A DNA stretch of 21,937 bases from G020353115 sp964389685. Its GTDB lineage: Bacteria > Bacteroidota > Bacteroidia > Bacteroidales > VadinHA17. The position numbers were made by a program, and so were the translations under genes. The notes beneath the pieces are model-generated. The model searched no databases. It worked only from the letters and a program-made list of their open reading frames with translations, and was not told the origin of the DNA. This document shows, one piece after another, positions 16,446 through 21,937 of this stretch. Location of the stretch: NCBI GenBank assembly GCA_964389685.1, contig CAYMFM010000062.1, positions 1 through 21,937 on the forward strand, given 5' to 3'. Position 1 is the first letter of the stretch; each line of letters begins with the position of its first letter.

Positions 16446-16507
16446 AAAAAGTTACTGGTTGCTTGGTGAAATAAGTTAATAAGTTATGCCATAGGCATCC
16501 CTACGGG

Positions 16508-16565
16508 AGTAGGTTATTCCGCCTTCTTCGCAAGAAAGCGAATACGGCGGACACAGTAGGTTATT
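16508..16565. repeat. imperfect hairpin flanked by 11-bp direct repeats
   Basis: AGTAGGTTATT occurs at 16508-16518 and 16555-16565. Between them lies an imperfect hairpin, 16519-16550, with outer stem CCGCC/GGCGG and inner TTCGC/GCGAA around an AAGAAA loop. The flanking repeats look like a target duplication around a small inserted palindrome, or a slipped duplication. No gene is present. Confidence 0.6.
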
Positions 16566-16641
16566 AAGGTGTCTGATTGGAAAACACAAGAGGTGGCGGT
16601 ATGGTTACGGTAGATATGGTTGTATAAATCAAAATTCCTGA

Positions 16642-16660
16642 TATACCCCAGCGGGGTATA
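16642..16660. repeat. 8-bp perfect hairpin, loop of 3
   Basis: TATACCCC, loop AGC, GGGGTATA. It stands 11 bp upstream of the larger branched inverted repeat and may belong to the same repeat unit. It has no T-run, so it is not a standard terminator. Confidence 0.7.
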
Positions 16661-16671
16661 ATAATCAATAG

Positions 16672-16752
16672 CCCCGGGTAAGCTCGCCCTGTGAAATACT
16701 GCTCTGCAGTAAAAGCTTTGCTTTTATTTCACAGGGTGAGCGTAACCCGGGG
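16672..16752. repeat. branched inverted repeat (closing stem plus two apical hairpins)
   Basis: A left arm at 16672-16698 pairs with a right arm at 16725-16752: CCCCGGGT, then GCTC, then CCCTGTGAAATA on the left match the complement on the right, with only small interruptions. The apical part contains two further perfect hairpins side by side, ACTGC-TCT-GCAGT (16698-16710) and AAAAGC-TTT-GCTTTT (16711-16725). The whole could fold as a Y or T shape in RNA or single-stranded DNA. It lies between convergent genes. No protein is encoded. Confidence 0.85.
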
Positions 16753-16920
16753 TTTAATGGAACATATGTAAAACCGGTCCAACTATTTGGATATTCACTA
16801 GGAAAACGCTGCATGGACCGCAATATGCCAAACGTTCATAAAAATTGCATTTATCCATCAGATGCCAAACTGCTGGTAAGGGGGAAAATCAAACAGCTAA
16901 AATCCGATAATGCATCCAAT

Positions 16921-16948
16921 GTAGAGACGTAAGATCTTACGTCTCTAC
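16921..16948. repeat. 28-bp perfect palindrome overlapping the beta-barrel gene stop
   Basis: GTAGAGACGTAAGA is followed immediately by its exact reverse complement, with no loop. Bases 16945-16947 are the TAG stop of the minus-strand beta-barrel gene. Similar GTAGAGACG...CGTCTCTAC palindromes are, from memory, dispersed in several bacterial phyla including cyanobacteria. It could act as a transcript 3'-end hairpin between the convergent genes, but no T-run is seen. Confidence 0.85.
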
Positions 16949-17658
16949 TCGATTTTCCCAAACATGTAGGCCAGAGAGATCCGGGCTACCTTGTTATAAA
17001 TGCAAAGACCATTTTCTCTCTCTACAGATATGTTACCCATTCCCAGGTCGTAGTAAAAGCTGATCTGGAATGATTTAATTTCGACTCCCATTCCAAAAGT
17101 AAATCCCCAATCCATGTGTTTGAAATCATCTTTACCGGCTGTCCCGCCCCAGGATATTTTATTATCAGTTTCAGACTTCACACCATCTATTTTATCCTCA
17201 TCATAGATGCTCCCGGCGATTCCTATGCCAACATAAGGGCCGATTGTACCATGAAGTCCGAATGAACCAAATTTCTGTGATACTGTAAAGGTTAAAGGAA
17301 TATCAATATAATAAAGCGATTGAATTTCGTAAAAATCATGGACTTGTTCAATTGAATCAGTCCACTCGTCACTATATTGATAGCCTTTTCTTGAGATCAT
17401 GATCCCCGGCTCAAAAGCAAATCGGTTGCTCATTGGGATCTTCACAAAAATACCGGCATGAAAACCGATGAGAATATCGTAACCTTTACTATTAATACTG
17501 TTATCCTCTTCTTCCAGAACGTTTGATAAATTAAGACCGGCTCTTATGCCTATCTGTGGTTTTAACCTGTCGGGTTTTTCAACCGCCCTCTGCGCGAAGG
17601 AAGGAAGGCTCAGAAATGCAAGAATGATCACCAAAACCAGTTTTTGTCTTTGTTTCAT
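16945..17658 (-). CDS. outer-membrane beta-barrel protein (PorT-like/OMP_b-brl fold)
   Basis: A 237-residue exported protein with a clear signal peptide (MKQRQKLVLVIILAFLSLPS, cleavage near SFAQ). It then shows alternating amphipathic strands typical of small Bacteroidota outer-membrane barrels: IGIRAGLNLSNV, DILIGFHAGIFVKIPMSNRF, FEPGIMISRKGYQY, LYYIDIPLTFTVSQKFGSFG, TIGPYVGIGIAGS, WGFTFGMGVEIKSFQISFYY and a last strand ARISLAYMFGKIE. The G-R-G---S and P-GI--S-KG patterns are what I associate with the PorT-family barrel domain. The substrate or partner is unknown. It is convergent with the S9 peptidase gene, and its stop codon lies inside a 28-bp palindrome. Confidence 0.87.
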   Translation of the reverse strand: MKQRQKLVLVIILAFLSLPSFAQRAVEKPDRLKPQIGIRAGLNLSNVLEEEDNSINSKGYDILIGFHAGIFVKIPMSNRFAFEPGIMISRKGYQYSDEWTDSIEQVHDFYEIQSLYYIDIPLTFTVSQKFGSFGLHGTIGPYVGIGIAGSIYDEDKIDGVKSETDNKISWGGTAGKDDFKHMDWGFTFGMGVEIKSFQISFYYDLGMGNISVERENGLCIYNKVARISLAYMFGKIE

Positions 17659-17676
17659 TTGCAGAATGTTAGGTTA

Positions 17677-17708
17677 TAAATTTAGATCATTGATACAAAA
17701 AAGTCAAA
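17677..17708 (-). promoter_or_regulatory. candidate promoter of the beta-barrel gene
   Basis: On the minus strand TTTG at 17708-17705 is followed after 20 bp by TAAATTTA (17684-17677), a one-mismatch version of the Bacteroidota TAnnTTTG -7 box, 18 bp before the ATG. Confidence 0.42.
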
Positions 17709-17778
17709 TAAATAGTGATTATTTACCGGTCAGGTAATCGCAAACTATGTGGTTATCAGGAATAATGAATAAATCCCA

Positions 17779-17808
17779 TTGGAAAATAGAAATCCTTTCT
17801 TAATTTTG
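17779..17808 (+). promoter_or_regulatory. candidate promoter upstream of the tRNA-Pro locus
   Basis: TTG at 17779-17781, a 19-bp spacer and TAATTTTG at 17801-17808 fit the Bacteroidota -33/-7 pattern well. Transcription would start near 17815, giving about a 130-nt leader before tRNA-Pro; the leader contains GCGACCGGTCGC and an imperfect CCGCC...GGCGG hairpin. Confidence 0.5.
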
Positions 17809-17885
17809 CGACCGGTCGCATACCGCCTTCACCAAGGTTTCGGCTGTCGAAGAAAGCTACGGCGGTCGCAGAATGCCTTTTTATA

Positions 17886-17923
17886 GTTTTTTCGGGGTGT
17901 AGTCCCGCCGATGGCGGGACACC
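17886..17923 (+). repeat. tRNA-Pro 5'-end-like copy with hairpin
   Basis: TTTTTCGGGGTGTAG (17888-17902) matches the bases at the start of tRNA-Pro, TTTTTCGGGGTATAG (17944-17958), with one mismatch. Instead of continuing as a tRNA it enters a hairpin, TCCCGCC-GAT-GGCGGGA at 17903-17919, extended by GGTG/CACC. It may be a remnant of a duplicated tRNA 5' end or chance similarity. Confidence 0.4.
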
Positions 17924-17948
17924 TGATTTAGGTTCTTTACTTGTTTTT

Positions 17949-18023
17949 CGGGGTATAGCGCAGTCAGGCTAGCGCACCTGCTTTGGGAGCAGGGGGTCGC
18001 AGGTTCGAATCCTGCTACCCCGA
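17949..18023 (+). tRNA. tRNA-Pro (anticodon UGG)
   Basis: A 75-nt gene folds as a standard tRNA. The acceptor is CGGGGTA/TACCCCG with discriminator A18023, and the D arm follows at GCGCAGTCAGGCTAGCGC. The anticodon stem CCTGC/GCAGG has loop TTTGGGA (anticodon UGG, proline), and the T arm is GCAGG TTCGAAT CCTGC. CCA is not encoded. An intrinsic terminator follows within 15 bp. The last 16 bases of the gene plus one more are repeated at 18180-18196, so the locus looks like an integration target. Confidence 0.97.
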
Positions 18024-18152
18024 CAACCACAAAAAGACCCGGCACCGTAAGGTGACCGGGTTTTTTATTGGCAGAAGAAGTGTCAAAAATATGTTTTTGT
18101 AAACGACTGAATGACAATTAAAACCGACTGCAAGGAGGTCTTTTTGTGGTTG
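18024..18152. repeat. 16-bp perfect inverted repeats flanking the tRNA terminator
   Basis: CAACCACAAAAAGACC at 18024-18039 and its exact reverse complement at 18137-18152 are 97 bp apart. The terminator of tRNA-Pro lies in the segment they enclose, and its 5' stem overlaps the left arm. The pair sits inside the direct-repeat interval. Confidence 0.75.
18037..18066 (+). terminator. intrinsic terminator of tRNA-Pro
   Basis: ACCCGG-CACC, loop GTAA, GGTG-(A)-CCGGGT followed by a run of T residues. A 10-bp GC-rich stem with a single bulge and a T-tract is a classical Rho-independent terminator on the plus strand, 14 bp after the tRNA. Confidence 0.88.
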
Positions 18153-18196
18153 GAAAGACCCTTAAACGGATCATGAAATAATCCTGCTACCCCGAC

Positions 18197-18427
18197 CACA
18201 TTTAAAGGGGTTTGCAGAGTTTTAATGAAAATCCATTTTTCTTTTGGTTGCAACATGGTTGCAACAGAATTATTCAAAATAAGCCCGATAAGGTACCAAA
18301 GAAGCTCTCAGAAGAACTTTCTCCCTCATCATTATTACCCTGTTTTGAAATAAAAAGTGATCCTGGGGCTTTAAAATTAATTAAGAAAACAATGGATTAA
18401 AATTTTTCTATTTTATACAATTATCTT
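18197..18427. other. island edge without a confident gene
   Basis: AT-rich DNA just inside the second copy of the tRNA end. It contains a tandem pair of a palindromic motif (18246-18266). A plus-strand frame from a TTG at 18212 to 18400 could encode 62 residues, but the start is weak and nothing resembles a known family. No other structure was recognised. Confidence 0.5.
18246..18266. repeat. tandem GGTTGCAACA pair, possible recombinase or regulator site
   Basis: GGTTGCAACA occurs at 18246-18255 and 18257-18266, one base apart. Each contains the perfect palindrome GTTGCAAC. The 11-bp period places both on the same helix face, as in operator or integrase arm-type sites. Confidence 0.5.
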
Positions 18428-18784
18428 CTAATTAACTTCAATTCTTGAAAATTTAGCTTCAGATGTATTTACATCATATTTGCCATTAATGAATGAGATA
18501 ATAACCGGTCCAAAATATCCATCTATCTGTGACTGTCGTGATGAATTAATATCCATTTCTTGAATTACCCAACATACAAACTTCACGTCGATATTTGTTG
18601 GTCCCTCTATTGGTACTGAAGCCAAGGCAAAATTCTCTGGAATAACAAATCCTTCTTTTTGTGGCCAAAATTGAACGAACTTTTCTACTTTTTTAAGTTG
18701 ACCACTATAATGAAATGATTGTCCAACTATTTGATCCTGAATCACAATTTTTATCGAAGATTTAACTTCATCTATAGTTTTCAT
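18428..18784 (-). CDS. hypothetical protein, 118 residues
   Basis: Not recognised. The protein has no signal peptide or membrane segment. It starts MKTIDEVKSSIKIVIQDQIV and looks like a small mixed alpha/beta soluble protein with several predicted beta-strands (VKFVCWVIQEMDI, YFGPVIISFINGKYDV). The ATG at 18784-18782 is the first start in the frame. Codons are AT-rich, unlike the core genes to the left but like the rest of the island. The gene is divergent from the broken helix-turn-helix gene with about 120 bp between them. It may be cargo of the integrated element. Confidence 0.6.
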   Translation of the reverse strand: MKTIDEVKSSIKIVIQDQIVGQSFHYSGQLKKVEKFVQFWPQKEGFVIPENFALASVPIEGPTNIDVKFVCWVIQEMDINSSRQSQIDGYFGPVIISFINGKYDVNTSEAKFSRIEVN

Positions 18785-18904
18785 TGTATTGGATTTAAGG
18801 CTTTTAATATTGAGTTGTTGTTTTATTACAACAAGTTACAAAAAAAAATGATTCCAAAGAATACATAGGGAATTCCTTACCCTTAAACCTCAACCATTTA
18901 TAAT

Positions 18905-19195
18905 ATGAACAGAATAGAAATTATACAAATGGACCAGAAAGAATTGAAAGAACTTATAAAAGAAGTTTTGCGAGAAGAAATCCCCAAGTTAATTGCTGAA
19001 CTAACTAAGCCTTAAGAAGAAGACGCACTCCTAACCAGAAATGAAGCAGCGGATCTTCTTAGAGTCACTTTAACGACCTTATACCATTACCAGAAGAGGG
19101 GATTGCTAAAATATTATCGGTTTGGACGAAAGATATATTTTAAAAGGAATGAATTGCTTGAAGTATTAGAAGAGCCATTGAAATATCATCGTTAG
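18905..19195 (+). pseudogene. excisionase-like helix-turn-helix gene broken by an in-frame stop
   Basis: One continuous 96-codon frame contains a single internal TAA at codon 37 (19013-19015). Before it the peptide is MDQKELKELIKEVLREEIPK and LIAELTKP, the acidic coiled-coil-like head usual for this family. After it comes LLTRNEAADLLRVTLTTLYH, then YQKRGLLKYYRFGRKIYFKR. This is a MerR/excisionase-type HTH_17 domain with the usual wing (LLKYYRFGRKIYF). Such small proteins accompany Bacteroidota integrative elements, where they act as recombination directionality factors or regulators. No ATG lies in frame after the stop, so the HTH is probably not made unless the stop is read through or a non-ATG start is used. 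The mutation may lock the island in place. A sequencing error is the alternative. Confidence 0.8.
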
Positions 19196-19447
19196 GATAA
19201 ATAGTAAATAGCTGAATTTGAGTATGACATACCCTCGATTTTTAATGATCTTATGGTAAGTAGTGGTTAGATACTTATAAGTCGAGATGGTTGCACTGAT
19301 GTGGAAAGAATAGGTTCATGAATATATATTCAAACTGGATAAAGAATCGTTTATTTTAATTGTCACGGGCTTATTCGTTGTACTTTTGGTACTAATCCTG
19401 ATTTCGTTCCAGAATTGTTATACGTCTTAACTAATTTTAGATATTGT
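19196..19447. other. short intergenic stretch with a start-less membrane peptide frame
   Basis: No intact gene. A plus-strand frame ending with TAA at 19428-19430 encodes a single hydrophobic helix (KLDKESFILIVTGLFVVLLV, then LILISFQ), but it has no usual start after an upstream TAG. It could be a decayed membrane-peptide gene or chance. Confidence 0.35.
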
Positions 19448-19756
19448 TCATGACTCATCCCCAGTTCCATCATATTCAGCATCTTTCAGAGTGGGGTAAA
19501 TAAATATTAAACCTATTAATAAGATAAAACTTATGATAGCCAAGAGGATCTCCCGAAATGAGAAAATAATACCTAACACGGATGGGATTGAAGATATAAT
19601 AATGTAAATGATTAGTTTTAGGATATTATATTTTTCGCGTATAATAATTTTCATACCTATTATTACACGTGGAAAATACGTGCCGCCTGGTTTTCCAATC
19701 GATGTGGTCTTTATTTTCGATAGATCAATAACCTTAGTTTTCTTTTTTCTTCTCAT
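19448..19756 (-). CDS. hypothetical small membrane protein, 102 residues
   Basis: Not recognised. A basic N-terminus (MRRKKKTKVIDLSKIKTTSI) is followed by a soluble segment (about 20-43), then two hydrophobic helices, ILKLIIYIIISSIPSVLGII and EILLAIISFILLIGLIFIYP, and a short acidic tail (DAEYDGTGDES). The positive-inside rule suggests both termini are cytoplasmic. It is very AT-rich, in keeping with the island. Its neighbours give no functional clue. Confidence 0.55.
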   Translation of the reverse strand: MRRKKKTKVIDLSKIKTTSIGKPGGTYFPRVIIGMKIIIREKYNILKLIIYIIISSIPSVLGIIFSFREILLAIISFILLIGLIFIYPTLKDAEYDGTGDES

Positions 19757-20378
19757 GGTTATTCATTAAAAAATTGGTATATCATCCCACATTTTGGTAG
19801 AAATACTCTTCATTCAAAGTTACAAACAATGAGGTCCGAAGTCAAGGGGAAAAATGTTTTTAGACTTATCCTCTACTGCATGAATACCTTGATCCCATAA
19901 TTTTCTTTTTCTACTTGTGGTAGGTCGGGTCTGTTTTTACAGAATTTTGAGTTCTTTTTTAAAAGAGGCATAACTATTGTTTTATTAGATACTTTAACCA
20001 TTTTAAAATTAACTTCAAGGTGAACAGAATTATTATCCCAATACTATGCACCTTTGGCCAATTTACCAACGATCTCTTATCCAGTAATGGCTATATACCA
20101 GAAATTAATGATCATTGCTCTGAGATGGAAGGGTTTGTTGAAATAGAGGATAATTCAATCACCTAATTATTATGGACCCTGAAAACGAATCATTTAAGCA
20201 AGATCAGTTGGATAAATCCTTTGGATAAGGTAATTTTAAACTATTAACCAAACAACACCTATACACTTATTGAGCAAGATTGAATAAATAAGTGTCATGA
20301 AATGAATAACTTGCTTGTTAAGAATTGCTAATCTTTTTCCCAACCCAAAGTTGCAGTACTCAAAAAAGAAAAGTCTGA
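19757..20378. other. 622-bp gene-poor stretch before the helicase gene
   Basis: AT-rich DNA without a gene I can support. Three short frames are visible: 19829-19900 (ATG, 23 residues, MRSEVKGKNVFRLILYCMNT...), 20020-20166 (GTG start, 48 residues, including HCSEMEGFVEIEDNSIT), and 20172-20228 (ATG, 18 residues, MDPENESFKQDQLDKSFG). The latter two read like protein but are too short and poorly started to call. They may be decayed remnants of genes. No palindrome or terminator was seen next to the helicase start. Confidence 0.45.
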
Positions 20379-21937
20379 ATGAACACTGATCTATCATTTA
20401 TCACAAACGAAGAAAATCATAGACTTAAAGAAAGATTTGAAGTACTTATAAAGGACACTTCATTCTTTGATTGCCTTGTTGGATACTTCTATTCCAGCGG
20501 ATTTCATGCTATCTATAAATCTTTAGAAAACACAGAAAAAATAAGAATTCTTATTGGGATCAACACAGATAGACAAACTTTCGAACAACTTGAACAAGCA
20601 AATAAACCCAAACAACAGTCATTTGATTTTTCACATGCTGAAGCAAAACAGGAAATTGAAAACCTAGTTCAGAAAGAAATGTCAGAGTCTGAAGACAACA
20701 GAAATGTTGAAGATGGTGTTCATAAATTTATAGAATGGATTAAAGATAGCAAGTTGGCAATCAGGGCCTATCCCTCACAGAATATACATGCCAAACTCTA
20801 TATTATGACCTTTAAGGAAGGAGACAGGGATATTGGCCGGGTTATTACTGGCTCCAGTAATTTTACAAAAGCCGGATTGGTAGATAATCTTGAATTCAAT
20901 GTCGAATTAAAAAACAGAAGCGACTATGATTTTGCGAAAAATAAATTTGAGGAATTGTGGTGTAACGCTGTTGATGTCAGCGAAAAATATGTTCAGACCA
21001 TTCAAGACAAGACTTGGGTGACTCAAAATGTCACGCCTTATCAGCTATACCTAAAGTTTCTCTACGAATATTTCAAAGATGAGCTCAGCCAGACAGATGA
21101 GGTATTTATTAAATATCTGCCACATGAGTTTAAAAAACTTGAATATCAGGAGCAGGCAGTCTTAAATGCCAAAAAGATACTTTTGGAATATGGCGGTGTT
21201 TTTATTTCCGATGTTGTGGGGCTGGGGAAAACCTACATCTCAGCCATGCTGGCGGATCAACTGGATGGCAGAACGCTTATTATCGCACCGCCGGTGCTTT
21301 TGGAAAAATCAAATCCCGGTTCATGGCCTAATGTTTTTTCAGACTTTAGAGTGCCGGCAGATTTTGAATCACTCGGTAAACTGGACTATCTACTGGACAG
21401 AGGAACTGAAAAATACACCAATATTATCATCGATGAAGCACACCGCTTTCGAACAGAAACAACCATAACCTATGAGAAACTGGCCGAAATATGTCGCGGG
21501 AAAAGAGTTATCCTGGTAACGGCAACGCCTTACAATAATACCCCGAAAGATATTCTCAGCTTGTTGAAACTGTTTCAGAAAGCAAAAAAAAGCACTATCC
21601 CTAATCTACCTGATCTGGAATCTTTTTTCAATGGACTGGAGAAAAAACTTAATAACCTGGACCGGAAGAAAGACTATTCTGAATATATAAATACAACAAA
21701 AGCAAACGCAAGAGAAATACGCAATAAGGTATTAAAATATTTAATGGTTCGCCGCACACGTACAGAAATCGAACACTATTTTAACCAAGACATTAAGGAA
21801 CAAGGACTCAAATTCCCGGAGATTAAAAAACCGGAGCCTTTATTTTACGAACTCAACGGTGAAGAAGACGAAATCTTCAACGAAACCATTGACCTTATTG
21901 CCAATCAATTCAGATACGCACGCTACATGCCCATGCT
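20379..21937 (+). CDS. PLD-like nuclease/SNF2-type helicase fusion, N-terminal part (cut by window edge)
   Basis: The first 519 codons of a large gene run off the right edge. Residues about 1-200 form a phospholipase-D-like domain: GYFYSSGF, then the catalytic half-site IHAKLYIM (His137, Lys139), a GSSNFT strand and the NLEFNVEL ending usual for helicase-linked PLD domains. A superfamily-2 SNF2-type helicase follows, with Walker A DVVGLGKT (278-285), DEAH box (352-355) and TATP motif III (381-384). The single HKD half-site suggests action as a dimer. The start ATG at 20379 follows an A/G-rich leader. Fusions of this kind act on DNA and occur in restriction-like and defence loci; DISARM, for example, encodes a PLD protein and a helicase separately. 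The role here is inferred from architecture and island location. Confidence 0.9.
   Translation, partial: MNTDLSFITNEENHRLKERFEVLIKDTSFFDCLVGYFYSSGFHAIYKSLENTEKIRILIGINTDRQTFEQLEQANKPKQQSFDFSHAEAKQEIENLVQKEMSESEDNRNVEDGVHKFIEWIKDSKLAIRAYPSQNIHAKLYIMTFKEGDRDIGRVITGSSNFTKAGLVDNLEFNVELKNRSDYDFAKNKFEELWCNAVDVSEKYVQTIQDKTWVTQNVTPYQLYLKFLYEYFKDELSQTDEVFIKYLPHEFKKLEYQEQAVLNAKKILLEYGGVFISDVVGLGKTYISAMLADQLDGRTLIIAPPVLLEKSNPGSWPNVFSDFRVPADFESLGKLDYLLDRGTEKYTNIIIDEAHRFRTETTITYEKLAEICRGKRVILVTATPYNNTPKDILSLLKLFQKAKKSTIPNLPDLESFFNGLEKKLNNLDRKKDYSEYINTTKANAREIRNKVLKYLMVRRTRTEIEHYFNQDIKEQGLKFPEIKKPEPLFYELNGEEDEIFNETIDLIANQFRYARYMPM

Larger units (their letters stand above)
18008..18196. mobile_element. tRNA-Pro 3'-end direct repeats: candidate attachment sites
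   Basis: AATCCTGCTACCCCGAC at 18008-18024, the 3' end of tRNA-Pro, recurs exactly at 18180-18196. A 17-bp direct repeat of a tRNA 3' end is the mark left by tyrosine-recombinase integration at a tRNA gene. The 172-bp period is too short to hold an element with genes, so this is either a remnant or one junction of a larger island whose far end lies beyond the window. No integrase gene is visible within the window. Confidence 0.65.

Noticed and set aside
17881..18117. Minus-strand frame containing GVAGFEPATPCSQSR
   Set aside because: This is tRNA-Pro read in antisense; the sequence is fully explained by the tRNA fold.
18131..18196. AATCCTGCTACCCCGAC copy considered as a second tRNA-Pro gene
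   Set aside because: Only the last 16 tRNA bases plus one are present; there is no anticodon arm or D arm before it.

Overview
The window looks like a chromosomal scaffold from a Bacteroidota bacterium, probably a Bacteroidales-type lineage and possibly a metagenome-assembled genome. Support comes from the gene repertoire: a Bacteroidota-style short ClpS, an NfeD-FloA pair, a TPR/SPOR cell-envelope protein, several exported peptidases and a small outer-membrane beta-barrel. Several promoter-like boxes also match TAnnTTTG, the -7 element of this phylum. A run of exactly 100 N (13313-13412) marks a scaffold join.

Region 1 (1-3371, minus strand) reads recA, then an exported S9 peptidase, then the first 38 codons of a SagB/nitroreductase-like gene cut by the window edge. 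Region 2 (3461-9961, plus strand) is a run of five genes: a TPR/coiled-coil/double-SPOR protein, clpS, nfeD, floA and a penicillin-acylase-family Ntn hydrolase whose only usual in-frame start is TTG. Region 3 (9963-13200) holds a MITE-like inverted-repeat element, an mscS channel, a divergent tandem universal stress protein and a convergent corA transporter with GTN where GMN is usual. Region 4 (13313-17658) has the scaffold gap, tRNA-Ser(GCU), a second, longer S9 peptidase, and a 545-bp convergent intergenic stretch packed with palindromes, then a beta-barrel protein gene.

Region 5 (about 17780 to the end) is the accessory part. tRNA-Pro(UGG) is followed by a 17-bp exact copy of its own 3' end 172 bp downstream, the signature of tRNA-targeted integration. 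Beyond that the DNA becomes visibly AT-rich and holds two unrecognised small genes, an excisionase-like helix-turn-helix gene broken by one in-frame TAA, gene-poor stretches, and the 5' part of a large gene joining an N-terminal PLD phosphodiesterase-like domain to an SNF2-type helicase. This reads as one edge of an integrated genomic island that may carry a defence or restriction-like system, but the decisive neighbouring genes lie beyond the window.

The most distinctive non-coding signals are: a 15-bp sequence present four times as two inverted pairs 3.4 kb apart; a branched inverted repeat at 16672-16752; a heptamer array that supplies the stop codon of the second S9 gene; and a perfect 28-bp palindrome that supplies the stop codon of the beta-barrel gene.
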